Origin: Planctomycetaceae bacterium
GTDB lineage: Bacteria; Planctomycetota; Planctomycetia; Planctomycetales; Planctomycetaceae
DNA: 50,453 nucleotides
Assembly: GCA_018699955.1 (NCBI GenBank)
Contig: JABISG010000036.1
Span: forward strand, 1-50,453
Reading direction: 5' to 3'
Shown here: positions 18,147 through 35,483 of the stretch, one piece after another
Layout: the number at the start of each line of letters is the position of its first letter
Position numbering within the stretch: the first letter of the stretch is position 1
Program-made: the position numbers and the translations under genes
The notes under the pieces: model-generated
Database searches by the model: none
Seen by the model: the letters and a program-made list of their open reading frames with translations, nothing else
What the model was told of the DNA's origin: nothing

Positions 18147-18704
18147 ATGAGTAAGCGCGTCAAGGGAATGTTAATCGATACGATTCGGGAGCAGATCGGC
18201 GAAAACCGTGACATTCTGCTGATCGATTCGTCGAAGCTCGATGCGAACACGGCGAATCGATTTCGCCTCGCGTTGCGTGAGAAGGGTATTGGCGTACTGA
18301 CTGTGCAGAACACTTTGGCACGCAGAGCGCTCAATGACGTCGGCGTGACATCGCTCGATTCGCTGCTCGCAGGGCCATCGACGCTGGTTTGGGGTGGCCA
18401 GGATATTGTCGATCTCTCCAAGGAGATTGCCAAGTGGGCCAAGGATGTCAGCGAGTTAGAAGTTAAGGGTGGTTCGTGCGAAGGGGAAACCCTCGATGCG
18501 GCCGGCGTCGAGTCGCTGAGCAAGAGCCTCAGCCGAGACGAGTTGCTCAGTAAGTTGTCTGGCATGCTGTTGAGTCCAGGAGCCAAGTTGGCGGCGGCAC
18601 TGACCGGGCCAGGGGCGATGCTCGCCAGTCAGGTCGAAAAGATATCAGAAGGCGAAGGTGGGGCCGGCGAAGCAGCGGAGCCGGCAGCGGAAGAGGGCGA
18701 GTAG
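18147..18704 (+). CDS. rplJ: Ribosomal protein L10
   Basis: 185 aa from the ATG at MSKRVKG; the frame is open further upstream to 18072 but those 25 residues do not resemble L10 and the ATG at 18147 matches the family. L10 anchors L7/L12 dimers to the ribosome. The RNA-binding N-terminal domain (DILLIDSSKLDANTANRFRL, NTLARRAL) and the helix binding L12 near the C-terminus are present. The tail is Glu/Gly/Ala-rich. The leader before it is only 81 bp, too short for the long structured L10 leader of E. coli. Confidence 0.95.
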   Translation: MSKRVKGMLIDTIREQIGENRDILLIDSSKLDANTANRFRLALREKGIGVLTVQNTLARRALNDVGVTSLDSLLAGPSTLVWGGQDIVDLSKEIAKWAKDVSELEVKGGSCEGETLDAAGVESLSKSLSRDELLSKLSGMLLSPGAKLAAALTGPGAMLASQVEKISEGEGGAGEAAEPAAEEGE

Positions 18705-18815
18705 TCGCCGCGAGTTGCCGCGCAACATAGTTCATGCATAAAGTTTCAGCGTAATTACAAAAATATAGGGCCGGGTTTGTCTTCCGGCCAATTCGACGTG
18801 AAAGGGAAGAACGAA

Positions 18816-19226
18816 ATGTCAACTGCAGAGGCTACGATGGAATTCGATTCCGCCACCAAAGAAATCGGCGACAAGCTTGTCGGCCTGACGTTGCTGGAAG
18901 CGAAAAAGCTTGTTGATTATCTGGAGCAGGAGCACGGCATCGAGCCGGCCAGTGGTGGCGCCGTGATGGTGGCTGGCCCTGGAGGTGGTGGTGACGCTGG
19001 GCCTGCCGAGGAGAAGACCGAGTTTGATGTCATTCTGACCGGATTCGGCGACAAGAAGATTGCGGTCATTAAGGTTGTCCGTGGAGCGACGGCTTTGGGT
19101 CTGAAGGAAGCGAAAGACCTTGTCGAAGGTGCCCCCAAGCCGATCAAGGAAGGCATCTCGAAAGAGGATGCGGAGAAACTCAAGGAAGAAGTTGAAGCTG
19201 CAGGCGGGTCGGTCGAAATTAAGTGA
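18816..19226 (+). CDS. rplL: Ribosomal protein L7/L12
   Basis: 136 aa from the ATG with AAAGGGAAG upstream; a TTG 39 bases earlier is less likely. L12 is the stalk protein that recruits translational GTPases. The N-terminal dimerisation domain ([23 protein letters not shown]) is joined by a Gly/Ala hinge to the factor-binding C-terminal domain ([39 protein letters not shown]). The N-terminal segment is about 13 residues longer than in E. coli. The 111 bp before it include an unusually AT-rich stretch for this region (18725-18770), which could hold a promoter. Confidence 0.97.
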   Translation: MSTAEATMEFDSATKEIGDKLVGLTLLEAKKLVDYLEQEHGIEPASGGAVMVAGPGGGGDAGPAEEKTEFDVILTGFGDKKIAVIKVVRGATALGLKEAKDLVEGAPKPIKEGISKEDAEKLKEEVEAAGGSVEIK

Positions 19227-19809
19227 CGAAGCGGGGGGTCTATCGACTCCTTGTCAAGTCGCAAACGAGGGTGGCGGCTGGCCTGCTTGGGCCGGTCGTT
19301 TGTGGGCTGGGTGGCGGCTGCTTTTGGGTACGCTCACCCACGGGTGCAATAGGGGGTTGCGATGGGCAAGATCTCCCGGTGTGAACCTGTGGTTGGGCGA
19401 GTTCTGGCGGCCGGTGGTTGGCAGGCTCACCTTCGGTTGTTCCGCGATGACGCTGTGTCGGTCGGCTCCTTTTGCGTTGTTGGCCGAATGCCTCCACTGT
19501 TCTGGTTGTTGGGCTAATGTTGTTCCAGCCATTGGCTTGCTTCATCTGGCACGAAAACTCTGGCCAATTCGGGCGATTGTTTTGACGAGTTCACACTGCC
19601 TTTGCAGTCGGTTTTGTTCTCCAGGAATCCGTCGTGGGTCCGCCAGTGTCTCACGGCCACCTGTCTTGCTGCCGTCTCGCGTCGCGCTCGTCAGCCAGGC
19701 CGGAAAATGTGACGTCTCTCTCAGTCTCTCACGATCAAGAATCGCGCCGCCGAGTCGGCCATTTCACTGTACGCTCTCTAGCTAGCATCTGCCCGTACGG
19801 AGTCGATAC
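19227..19809. other. Long rplL-rpoB intergenic region
   Basis: 583 bp without a supported gene. A plus-strand frame runs through rplL out of frame and into this region but has no coding character. In many bacteria this gap carries an attenuator and an RNase III site that set the ratio of L12 to RNA polymerase; here I see only short stems such as CACCC/GGGTG near 19338 and no clear terminator. The rpoB ribosome-binding site ACGGAG is at the right end. Confidence 0.5.
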
Positions 19810-23523
<3,714 letters not shown>

Positions 23524-23691
23524 TCGAAAGGCGAGGTAGTCTTCGCAGTGGACTCGCAGGCAGATTTTCTGTCGCGAGGCCAAGGGCGACTGACTGTCGA
23601 ATGATTTGGCGAGACTGGTACGGTGTCGGCCATTGGCCGCAGATTAGAACAATAGTGTTGAGTTTTCGGATATTCCGAAAAGGAGCCCGAC

Positions 23692-28056
<4,365 letters not shown>

Positions 28057-28106
28057 TCACGGTCGAGACAGCAATTCACCACTTGGCGGATGAATGCTCG
28101 ACGTAC

Positions 28107-28135
28107 TTGACGATTCTGGATGTCGGCGATAGAGT
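28107..28135 (+). promoter_or_regulatory. Possible promoter of rpsL-rpsG
   Basis: TTGACG and TAGAGT are separated by 17 bases, 127 bases before the rpsL start. The -10 matches the consensus at four of six positions. Confidence 0.4.
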
Positions 28136-28261
28136 GCAACGTTCTACGAAATTCTGTGATTCGCGCAACGAGCATTTTGTTCGTGCGATCGCGATCTCAG
28201 GGTGGCGTTGAGTGACTGTTCAGATTGAAAGCCAGAAACGGGACAGAACCGGACAATACGT

Positions 28262-28633
28262 ATGCCAACCAGGAATCAACTCGTTCGTAAACCGCGAAAA
28301 CAACAGAAGGCGAAAAGCAAGACGCCGCTGTTGGAAGGTTGCCCGCAGAAGCGGGGCGTCTGCCTGAACGTGAAAACCGTTACGCCCAAAAAGCCGAATT
28401 CCGCGTTGCGGAAGGTGGCACGTGTGCGGCTCTCGAACGGCAAGGAAATCACCGCATACATCCCGGGTGAAGGACACAACCTGCAGGAGCACTCAATCGT
28501 GCTCGTCCGCGGTGGTCGTGTTCGCGACTTGCCGGGCGTTCGCTATAAGGTCGTTCGCGGCGTACTCGATACGCTGGGCGTGTCCGACCGTCGTCAGGCA
28601 CGTAGCCGTTACGGTGCCAAGAAACCTAAATAG
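28262..28633 (+). CDS. rpsL: Ribosomal protein S12
   Basis: 123 aa. S12 lies at the decoding centre and controls accuracy. [11 protein letters not shown] (41-51), with K43, is conserved. In the second loop, [11 protein letters not shown], residue 88 is Arg where most bacteria have Lys. Lys-to-Arg at this position is a classical streptomycin-resistance change in E. coli and mycobacteria. No strong Shine-Dalgarno precedes the ATG. First gene of the str-type group. Confidence 0.99.
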   Translation: MPTRNQLVRKPRKQQKAKSKTPLLEGCPQKRGVCLNVKTVTPKKPNSALRKVARVRLSNGKEITAYIPGEGHNLQEHSIVLVRGGRVRDLPGVRYKVVRGVLDTLGVSDRRQARSRYGAKKPK

Positions 28634-28844
28634 CGTCAAGAAGCCCAAGTAGATGTTTGCCAATCGCGGATGGCTGATTTTAGTCATTCGAGACGCCAAA
28701 TTGAGTGAGGTTTTGAAGCTCTCAGCATCCCCTTTGGCAGGGGACTCGCACTGGTGAGCCTCACGAAGTCTCCGTTTTGAAAAGACAGCGAACTAACGAG
28801 CCTCGGCCAATCAGCACTTCAGTGCCGACGAAAGACAAGGAAAA

Positions 28845-29318
28845 ATGGGAAAACGATTCACAGCCAGCCAGGAGCAACTGAAGCCGGATGCGATTTACGG
28901 CTCGTTGTTGGCGTCGAAGTTTATTAACTGCCTGATGCTTGACGGAAAGAAAAGCGTCGCGCAGCGGATTTTTTATGGGGCACTCAGCGAAATCAAAAAA
29001 CGCTACCCAGACGACGAGGCGATCGAAGTTTTCACGCGCGCTCTCGAGAATGTGAAGCCGTCGATTGAAGTTCGCTCGAAGCGGGTCGGTGGTGCCACCT
29101 ATCAGGTGCCAACGCCGGTCAGTTCGAAGCGTCAGCAAACACTGGCCATTCGCTGGATTCTTGCGGCCTGTCGCGGGAAGAAGGGGCGGCAGATCCATTT
29201 GAGTCTGGCAGATGAACTTCTCAACGCCTTCCGTCGTGAAGGAACGGCAATGACGACTCGCGATAACGTGCATCGCATGGCCGATGCGAACAAGGCATTT
29301 GCACATTTCGCCTGGTAA
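28845..29318 (+). CDS. rpsG: Ribosomal protein S7
   Basis: 157 aa, usual length. S7 nucleates assembly of the 30S head and contacts E-site tRNA. Recognisable parts are [42 protein letters not shown] and the C-terminal [26 protein letters not shown] lies before the start. rpsL lies 211 bp upstream, a wide gap for this pair, and a hairpin-terminator candidate follows. Confidence 0.99.
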   Translation: MGKRFTASQEQLKPDAIYGSLLASKFINCLMLDGKKSVAQRIFYGALSEIKKRYPDDEAIEVFTRALENVKPSIEVRSKRVGGATYQVPTPVSSKRQQTLAIRWILAACRGKKGRQIHLSLADELLNAFRREGTAMTTRDNVHRMADANKAFAHFAW

Positions 29319-29336
29319 GCCACAGCAAGACAACAC

Positions 29337-29389
29337 GCGACGCGGCAACGGCGGTCCGGCAAGGACTCACCATTGCAGCGTCGCTTTTT
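29337..29389 (+). terminator. Terminator-like hairpin after rpsG
   Basis: GCGACGC (29337-29343) pairs with GCGTCGC (29378-29384), directly followed by TTTTT. The 34-base interior contains a small inner stem, GTCC/GGAC. It could reduce read-through from rpsLG into fusA. Confidence 0.55.
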
Positions 29390-29414
29390 CTTTACATGGA
29401 GGGTCAAGAGTCGG

Positions 29415-29482
29415 GAGCCGAGAGTCGAGAGCAAAAAGTGAGCGGCTTCGCCGCCACTGGCTTGGCTCTGAACTCTCGGCTC
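29415..29482. repeat. Long imperfect palindrome before fusA
   Basis: GAGCCGAGAGT (29415-29425) and ACTCTCGGCTC (29472-29482) are perfect 11-bp complements. Inside them AGAGC pairs with GCTCT, and the centre is a GCGGC-TTC-GCCGC hairpin. The left arm is a run of GAG(T/C)CGAGA-type words. The element ends 22 bases before the fusA ATG and may be a mobile or repetitive palindrome, or a leader structure. Confidence 0.65.
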
Positions 29483-29504
29483 TCCGCTCTAGACTGGATC
29501 AACC

Positions 29505-31592
29505 ATGTCCATTCCGATTGAATCCATCCGCAACATCGGCATCGTGGCCCACATAGATGCCGGCAAGACGACCACCACCGAACGCGTGCTCTTCTATACG
29601 GGCGCATCTCATCGGATGGGAAACGTGGATGACGGCACGACGGTGACCGACTTCGACGAGGAAGAGTCGCGCCGCGGGATTACGATCTACTCGGCTGCCA
29701 TCACCTGCCATTGGCAGGATGCGACGATCAACATCATCGACACGCCCGGTCACGTCGATTTCACGGCCGAAGTCGAGCGGAGCCTGCGGGTTCTCGATGG
29801 CGCAGTCGTCGTTTTCAGTGCTCGGGAAGGCGTGGAAGCGCAAAGCGAAACTGTCTGGCGGCAAGCAGACAAGTATCGCGTACCCCGGATATGTTTCATC
29901 AACAAGATGGACCGTATCGGGGCAGACTTCGAACGGACATTCAATGAAATCAAGGAGCGGCTCGGCGCTCATCCGGTTGCCGTGCAGATTCCCATCGGAG
30001 CCGGTTCAGCTCCCGACCCGAATGCCCTCTCCGGCATCATCGACCTGATCGAAATGCGGGCGATTTACTTCGACTCAGAAAGCCAAGGCAAGAATCTCCG
30101 CACCGAAGAGATTCCCGAGTCGATGCGGGACGAAGCCGATCGGTGGCGACAGAAACTTCTCGAAACGATTGCCGAACTCGACGACGACGTCATGCTGGCT
30201 GTCATCGAAGAAGTGGACGTGGAAAGCGACAAGATTCACGAACTGCTGCGACTCGGCGCAATCCAGGGACAGTTGCAGCCCACGTTTTGTGGCTCCGCAC
30301 TGGATTACATCGGCGTCCAGCCGGTTCTCGACGCGGTCGTGCGCTACCTGCCGCACCCGGCAGAACGACCCGCTGTTGAAGGCAGCAATCCCAACCCGAA
30401 GAAGCAGGGCAAGATCGAGGTTCGCCGCCCCAAAGCCGACGATCCACTGTGTGCCCTCGTATTCAAGGTGGTGGCCGACAAGCACGCCGACCTCTGCTAT
30501 GTTCGCGTCTACTCAGGCGTGTTGAAAAGTGGGTCGCGACAGCTCAATGCACGGACGGGCAAGAAAGAACTCATCAGCCAATTATGGCGGGTGCAGGCCG
30601 ATTCCCGCGAAAAGATCGAGACCGATCAGGTTGGAGCGGGCGATATCGTGGGCGTGATCGGGCCGAAGGAGGCGGCCACCGGTGACACACTATGCGATGC
30701 CCACCGTCCGATTTTGTTGGAGGGAATTACATTTCCCGAAACGGTCATCTCGATGGCTGTCGAGCCGGAGTCGAACGCCGAGCGAAAGAAGCTGGAAGAA
30801 ACCCTTAAGCGTCTTGAGAGGCAGGACCCGACATTTACGGCTCGCGTCAGCAAAGAGACCGGGCAGACAATTATCAGCGGTATGGGGGAATTGCACCTGG
30901 AGGTGTTGCGCGGGCGATTGCAGCGGGAGTTTGGTCTGCAGGTTCGCGTCCACAAGCCCCGTGTGAGCTACCGGGAGACGGTGCGGTCGAAAGCCGAGGC
31001 GGAAGCGACCTTCAACCGCCAATCTCAAGGTGCCACGCAATTTGCGCGAGTGAAATTGTGTGTCGAGCCGTTCGACGGTGACGAGTCGCTGACGTTGGTG
31101 AATCGCCTGAAACCGGGAACGCTGTCGGCGGAACTGAATAAGCTGCTGGAATTCTCCGTACTCGACGGTGCCCGCGCTGGCGGCCTGGTGGGCTTCCCGC
31201 TAATGAAAGTCAGGCTGACAATTCTCGATGTGGATTATCGGGAAGGCGAGACAACCGAGTTTGCAATCGAAGCGGCGGCAGGCGAAGCTGTTCGCACCGC
31301 ACTCGACAAAGCGGGAGTTGTGTTGCTTGAACCAATCATGAAGTTGGAAGTCGTCTCGCCAGATGACTTTCTCGGCAACATCCAAGCCGATTTGAATGTG
31401 CGGCGAGCGATGATTGTCAGCTCGGAACGCAGGGGCGATCTCTGTGTGCTGGAAGCGCATGTCGCCTTGGCCCAGATGTTTGGCTATTCGACCCAGGTTC
31501 GCAGCCTGTCTCAAGGGCGGGCATCTTATGCGATGGAGCCGTTGAAATATGACGAAGCCCCACCCGATGTGCTCAAGGAAATGCTGGCTTGA
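29505..31592 (+). CDS. fusA: Elongation factor G (probably the spdEFG-like subgroup)
   Basis: 695 aa. EF-G drives tRNA-mRNA translocation. The P-loop [12 protein letters not shown], switch [10 protein letters not shown] and NKMD are intact, and domains II-V are complete ([26 protein letters not shown]-type region LNVRRAMIV). Switch I reads [20 protein letters not shown], unlike the AATMDWMEQEQERGITI of typical EF-G; this form resembles the diverged EF-Gs described from spirochaetes, planctomycetes and delta-proteobacteria. Its place behind rpsG suggests it is nevertheless the translocation factor. No tuf follows; 264 bp separate it from rpsJ. No clear Shine-Dalgarno precedes the ATG. Confidence 0.95.
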   Translation: MSIPIESIRNIGIVAHIDAGKTTTTERVLFYTGASHRMGNVDDGTTVTDFDEEESRRGITIYSAAITCHWQDATINIIDTPGHVDFTAEVERSLRVLDGAVVVFSAREGVEAQSETVWRQADKYRVPRICFINKMDRIGADFERTFNEIKERLGAHPVAVQIPIGAGSAPDPNALSGIIDLIEMRAIYFDSESQGKNLRTEEIPESMRDEADRWRQKLLETIAELDDDVMLAVIEEVDVESDKIHELLRLGAIQGQLQPTFCGSALDYIGVQPVLDAVVRYLPHPAERPAVEGSNPNPKKQGKIEVRRPKADDPLCALVFKVVADKHADLCYVRVYSGVLKSGSRQLNARTGKKELISQLWRVQADSREKIETDQVGAGDIVGVIGPKEAATGDTLCDAHRPILLEGITFPETVISMAVEPESNAERKKLEETLKRLERQDPTFTARVSKETGQTIISGMGELHLEVLRGRLQREFGLQVRVHKPRVSYRETVRSKAEAEATFNRQSQGATQFARVKLCVEPFDGDESLTLVNRLKPGTLSAELNKLLEFSVLDGARAGGLVGFPLMKVRLTILDVDYREGETTEFAIEAAAGEAVRTALDKAGVVLLEPIMKLEVVSPDDFLGNIQADLNVRRAMIVSSERRGDLCVLEAHVALAQMFGYSTQVRSLSQGRASYAMEPLKYDEAPPDVLKEMLA

Positions 31593-31758
31593 CGACCAGG
31601 ACAAGTTTTTTTCGTTTTTGAATGACTTCTGGAGCCGAATTGCGAAGTCGCAGGTGGGTTCGCTCGTACTTTTCTCTGCGACTACGCGTCATTTTGCGAC
31701 GAAAGCCCGACCTATTTTGTAAATCGTTAGAATCTATGGAAAGTCGTTCGCCCGTTCG

Positions 31759-31787
31759 TTGACAAATCCCGGGGGCCTCACTACTAT
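31759..31787 (+). promoter_or_regulatory. Strong sigma-70-type promoter of the S10 operon
   Basis: A perfect TTGACA and TACTAT are separated by 17 bases, 69 bases before the rpsJ start. This is the best -35 match seen in the window and the spacing is ideal. Confidence 0.82.
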
Positions 31788-31798
31788 ATCTGGCTTCC

Positions 31799-31818
31799 CG
31801 CACTGTCTGGGCAGTGCG
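31799..31818 (+). promoter_or_regulatory. Leader hairpin of the S10 operon
   Basis: CGCACTG and CAGTGCG form a 7-bp stem with a 6-base loop, starting about 11 bases after the -10. It would be at the very 5' end of the S10 mRNA. It could stabilise the transcript; there is no T-run directly after it. Confidence 0.5.
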
Positions 31819-31856
31819 CGGCCTTGACGTAAATCTTTTGAGAAGGGTCAGTTGGA

Positions 31857-32189
31857 GTGGCAGGGGCAAGTCAAGAGCGGATTCGAATCCGCATGGAAGC
31901 ATACGATCACTCGGTACTCGATCAGTCGGCAACCGACATTGTCGGAACGGCAAAGAGGACTGGGGCGATTGTGCATGGCCCCATACCGCTACCGACAAGG
32001 ATCGAGCGATATACGGTGCTGCGGAGTCCGCACATCGACAAGAAGTCGCGAGAGCAGTTTGAAATCCGCACTCACAAGCGGTTGATTGATATCGTCCAGC
32101 CAACCGGAAAAACTATCGACGCTCTGAACAAGCTGTCGTTGCCGGCGGGGGTGGATATCAAGATTAAGGCAATTGCCGGCGAAGGTTGA
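31857..32189 (+). CDS. rpsJ: Ribosomal protein S10 (NusE)
   Basis: 110 aa with a GTG start. S10 is in the 30S head and also pairs with NusB and NusG in antitermination. [47 protein letters not shown] and [17 protein letters not shown] identify it. It is a few residues longer at both ends than the 103-aa E. coli protein. First gene of the S10 operon, behind its own promoter. Confidence 0.98.
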   Translation: MAGASQERIRIRMEAYDHSVLDQSATDIVGTAKRTGAIVHGPIPLPTRIERYTVLRSPHIDKKSREQFEIRTHKRLIDIVQPTGKTIDALNKLSLPAGVDIKIKAIAGEG

Positions 32190-32362
32190 CGGAGATTTTC
32201 GGGCGGCGTTGTTGGTCGAGCGGATGCATTGCCAGCTCGTGGTTGATGTTCGCGAGGTGTGAGCCGGGGTGGGCGGTTGTGCCTTTTCGGGTGAATTTGC
32301 AGGAAACAGATGCGCCGGCGGGGCTTGTTGCCTTGCGGTAACTGGAAGAAAGAGGCAGATTG

Positions 32363-33073
32363 ATGCCAGTCGGAATGCTCGGCCGCAAGGTTGGAATGAC
32401 GCAAGTGTACGACGAGGCGGGCGACTTGATTCCCGTCACGGTCATAGAGGCCGGTCCGTGCGTTGTGTTGCAGTTGCGGTCCATTGAGTCCGATGGCTAC
32501 GAGGCGGTTCAGTTGGGGTTTGGTGACAAGCCCAGGCGTCTTGCCAGCCGAAGTGAGCGTGGCCATGTGGTTGCGTTGGGCAGTAAGCGGCAGAAGCGGG
32601 TTGTTGCTGCCGGTGGCGAGTCGCTGCCGAAAGCGGACTGTGAGCCAAAGCGGTTTGTGCGTGAGTTTCGCACCGACGGCGAGGAGCACGGCTTGAGTGT
32701 CGGTCAGGAGCTTGGGGTTGGTGTTTTTGCTGATGTTCCGTTTGTTGATGTGATAGGCGTGAGCAAGGGTCGCGGATTTGCTGGTGTGATGAAGCGTCAT
32801 AATTTTGCTGGCCAGCGAGCCAGTCATGGCGTGAAGCGTGTGCATCGGCATGGTGGTTCTATTGGCATGAGTGCCGATCCGGCGAGGGTCCTGCGGGGTA
32901 CGAAGATGCCGGGTCGATACGGCAATGCTCACCGCACGATTCGCCACCTCAAGGTGGTTCGTGTTGATGGGGAGAGCAATCTGCTGTTGGTTAGGGGAGC
33001 AGTCCCCGGCCCGAACGGTGGCGAGTTGATTATTCGGCATACAAATCGCCGAACTGGCCGAGGTAAGGCCTGA
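32363..33073 (+). CDS. rplC: Ribosomal protein L3
   Basis: 236 aa from the ATG with AGAGG upstream; a TTG one codon earlier is not needed. L3 starts 50S assembly and its loop reaches the peptidyl transferase centre. Landmarks are MPVGMLGRKVGMTQ, VIGVSKGRGFAGVMKRHNF, HRHGGSIGMSADPARVLRGTKMPGRYG and the final GGELIIRH. 173 bp separate it from rpsJ. Confidence 0.98.
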   Translation: MPVGMLGRKVGMTQVYDEAGDLIPVTVIEAGPCVVLQLRSIESDGYEAVQLGFGDKPRRLASRSERGHVVALGSKRQKRVVAAGGESLPKADCEPKRFVREFRTDGEEHGLSVGQELGVGVFADVPFVDVIGVSKGRGFAGVMKRHNFAGQRASHGVKRVHRHGGSIGMSADPARVLRGTKMPGRYGNAHRTIRHLKVVRVDGESNLLLVRGAVPGPNGGELIIRHTNRRTGRGKA

Positions 33074-33143
33074 CGGTTGGGGCGGTTGCCGCTACGGTGG
33101 CGTGGCCGAGGCTTCTAGTGTTGAGCAGCGTGGATTCTGAACG

Positions 33144-33785
33144 ATGATATCTGTACCGGTTCGCGATCAGTCGGGTAACGACGTCGGGACGTATGAATTT
33201 GATCCTGCCGAACTGGCCGGCTCAATTAACAAACAGTTGCTGCATGACGTTGTTGTCATGTATGAGGCGAATCGCCGTGTTGGCACGGTGAAGACGAAGT
33301 CGCGCGGCCAGGTAAGGGGTAGCACGGCTAAGTTGTATCGCCAAAAGGGGACGGGTCGCGCTCGTGCGGGAAGTGCAAGGACGCCGGTTCGTCGTGGTGG
33401 GGGCCATGCCTTTGCCAAGCGACCGCTCGACTGGAGCTATCGCCTGCCTAAGAAGGCGGTGCGACTTGCGACACGAATGGCGTTGCTCAGTAAGTTTATT
33501 GACGGCGAGGCAACAGTGCTTGACGGGCTGAAGTTTGATGCCCCGAAGACGCGGGCTGTTGCCGATATGCTGAAGTCGCTGGGCGTGTCGGAGACGACGT
33601 GCCTGCTGGCGATTGATGGTTATGACGCGAACATTTTGAGGTCGTCGCGAAATATTCCTGGAATTGAAGTGTCGTCGGCTGCTGAGTTGAACGCGTACGG
33701 CCTTTTGCATCAGAAGCAGTTGCTTGTAACGAGGGAAGCCCTGGATCGTTTGCGTGGCGTGTCGTCCGCAGATGTCGCATCTTAG
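33144..33785 (+). CDS. rplD: Ribosomal protein L4
   Basis: 213 aa, close to the usual 200. L4 lines the exit tunnel and in E. coli represses the S10 operon by binding its leader; whether it does so here is unknown. The tunnel loop RQKGTGRARAGSARTPVRRGGGHAFAKRP is intact, including the lysine linked to macrolide resistance. The C-terminal rRNA-binding domain (VLDGLKFDAPKTRAVADML) follows. It lies 70 bp after rplC. Confidence 0.98.
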   Translation: MISVPVRDQSGNDVGTYEFDPAELAGSINKQLLHDVVVMYEANRRVGTVKTKSRGQVRGSTAKLYRQKGTGRARAGSARTPVRRGGGHAFAKRPLDWSYRLPKKAVRLATRMALLSKFIDGEATVLDGLKFDAPKTRAVADMLKSLGVSETTCLLAIDGYDANILRSSRNIPGIEVSSAAELNAYGLLHQKQLLVTREALDRLRGVSSADVAS

Positions 33786-33816
33786 GGCTGATTGCTGGGT
33801 TGGGTGTTGATCGGGA

Positions 33817-34152
33817 ATGGCGATGGCTGGCAAAAACAATACAACGAAAAGCGAAAAGCAGACTGGCGTGGCCCTGGAGCCGTACCAGGTGATTCTGCGT
33901 CCGTTGGTGACGGAGAAGGGGACACACCTTTCCGAGCACTACAACTCATATACCTTTGCCGTCAGTCAGCAGGCGACAAAGACGGACATCAAGCGGGCTG
34001 TTGAGGCTCTGTGGGACGTGCGGGTCGTGAAGACGAGAACGCAGAACCGGCAGGGCAAGCCTCGACGCCATCGGGCGGCAATGGGTCGCACAAAAGATTG
34101 GAAAAAGGCGATCGTTCAGCTGCACGATGAGGACCGGATTGCGTTCTTTTAG
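33817..34152 (+). CDS. rplW: Ribosomal protein L23
   Basis: 111 aa. L23 is at the tunnel exit and docks trigger factor and the signal recognition particle. VILRPLVTEKGTHLSEHYNSYTFAV and the loop with KTRTQNRQGKPRRHR are typical. An N-terminal extension of about 20 residues precedes the family core. Two in-frame ATGs (codons 1 and 3) are possible starts. It lies 31 bp after rplD. Confidence 0.97.
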   Translation: MAMAGKNNTTKSEKQTGVALEPYQVILRPLVTEKGTHLSEHYNSYTFAVSQQATKTDIKRAVEALWDVRVVKTRTQNRQGKPRRHRAAMGRTKDWKKAIVQLHDEDRIAFF

Positions 34153-34229
34153 GTCTTGCCCATCGGCCGAGGGGTTGACCGGGAGATTGAATTTCATAGC
34201 GGCAGGCGAGCGAGACAGGTTGGAAAACG

Positions 34230-35087
34230 ATGGGCATTCGGCACTACAAACCAGTAACACCCGGGCGACGCGGGGCGACGGTCAGCGATTTCGCGGAAAT
34301 CACCGATCGCAAGCGGCAGCCCGAGAAGTCGCTCACATCGCGCGCCAAGAAAAAGGGTGGCCGCAACAATCAGGGTAAAATTACCTCCAGGCATCGTGGC
34401 GGCGGTCACAAGCGGTTGTATCGCACGATTGACTTCAAGCGAAACAAGGATGCGATTCCGGCGCGTGTGGCAGCAATCGAATATGACCCGAATCGGTCGG
34501 CGAGAATTGCGTTGTTGTTTTACGCGGACGGCGAAAAGCGGTATATTCTTGCCCCACAGGGTTTGACGGCTGGAGACCAGGTGGTGAGTGGTCCGGATGT
34601 TGAGCCGGTGGTTGGCAATGCGATGCCGCTCGGAAAGATTCCGCCCGGAACAACGATTCATAACATTGAGATGCAGCCTGGACGCGGCGGTCAGCTTTGC
34701 CGCAGTGCCGGGACGTCAGCCGTGATCAACGCACGCGAAGGGCGATGGGCACAGATCACGTTGCCTTCGGGTGAGGTTCGGCGGCTGCCGAGTAACTGCC
34801 GCGCAACAATCGGCGAGATCGGAAACTCAGAACATAGCAGCATTGTCCTCGGGAAGGCTGGCCGGAAGCGATGGATGGGCCGGCGACCACACGTTCGGGG
34901 GACGGCGATGAATCCGGTGGCTCACCCGATGGGTGGCGGTGAAGGCCGGAGTGCCGGTGGGCGGCATCCATGTAGTCCAACCGGAAAGCTCGCAAAGGGT
35001 GGGCACACACGAAAACGCCGCAAGGCGTCGTCGAAGGCGATCATTCGCCGTAGGAAGTCCAGGCGATACGGAACATTGAAGACCTGA
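34230..35087 (+). CDS. rplB: Ribosomal protein L2 with altered catalytic-loop sequence
   Basis: 285 aa. L2 is needed for subunit joining and lies near the peptidyl transferase centre. The body is typical ([55 protein letters not shown]). The usually near-invariant NPVDHPHGGGEGR is [13 protein letters not shown] here (228-240): the His equivalent to E. coli H229 is kept but Asp228 and His231 are replaced by Ala and Met. The following HPVTPWG is HPCSPTG. It lies 77 bp after rplW and ACAGGTTGGAAAACG precedes the start. Confidence 0.98.
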   Translation: MGIRHYKPVTPGRRGATVSDFAEITDRKRQPEKSLTSRAKKKGGRNNQGKITSRHRGGGHKRLYRTIDFKRNKDAIPARVAAIEYDPNRSARIALLFYADGEKRYILAPQGLTAGDQVVSGPDVEPVVGNAMPLGKIPPGTTIHNIEMQPGRGGQLCRSAGTSAVINAREGRWAQITLPSGEVRRLPSNCRATIGEIGNSEHSSIVLGKAGRKRWMGRRPHVRGTAMNPVAHPMGGGEGRSAGGRHPCSPTGKLAKGGHTRKRRKASSKAIIRRRKSRRYGTLKT

Positions 35088-35157
35088 TTGGCTTCGTGGT
35101 TTAGTTTGGACAGTTTTTAAACGTTAAAATTGGCAGATTCTCAGTCAGGCGAAAATT

Positions 35158-35427
35158 ATGGGACGGTCACTGAAAAAGGGCCCGTATGTTGATGAAAAGC
35201 TGCTGAAAAAGATTGCGCAGCGTGATTCGTCTGGAAGTCGTGAGCCAATTAAGACCTGGGCGCGGCGATCGACGATTGCACCGGAATTCATCGGCCATAC
35301 GTTTTTGGTTCACAATGGCCGAGCTCACATTACGGTCTATGTGACCGAAGAGATGATTGGTCACAAGCTTGGGGAGTTTGCTCCAACGCGAACGTTTCGT
35401 GGCCACGGGGCCAGAGGAAAACGATAA
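35158..35427 (+). CDS. rpsS: Ribosomal protein S19
   Basis: 89 aa, standard. S19 sits in the 30S head next to S13 and contacts the A-site finger. [40 protein letters not shown] and [14 protein letters not shown] are all present. The 70 bp before it are AT-richer than the surroundings. rplV follows after 56 bp. Confidence 0.98.
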   Translation: MGRSLKKGPYVDEKLLKKIAQRDSSGSREPIKTWARRSTIAPEFIGHTFLVHNGRAHITVYVTEEMIGHKLGEFAPTRTFRGHGARGKR

Positions 35428-35483
35428 TTGTCGAGACACGAACGCAGTTTCGTGGATCAGCCGGAGAATGGGGAGTTTGTGTG

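Noticed and set aside
19120..19785. 221-codon plus-strand frame over the end of rplL and the rpoB leader
   Set aside because: It begins inside rplL in another frame, has no ribosome-binding site, and is Cys/Trp/Ser-rich with no domain.
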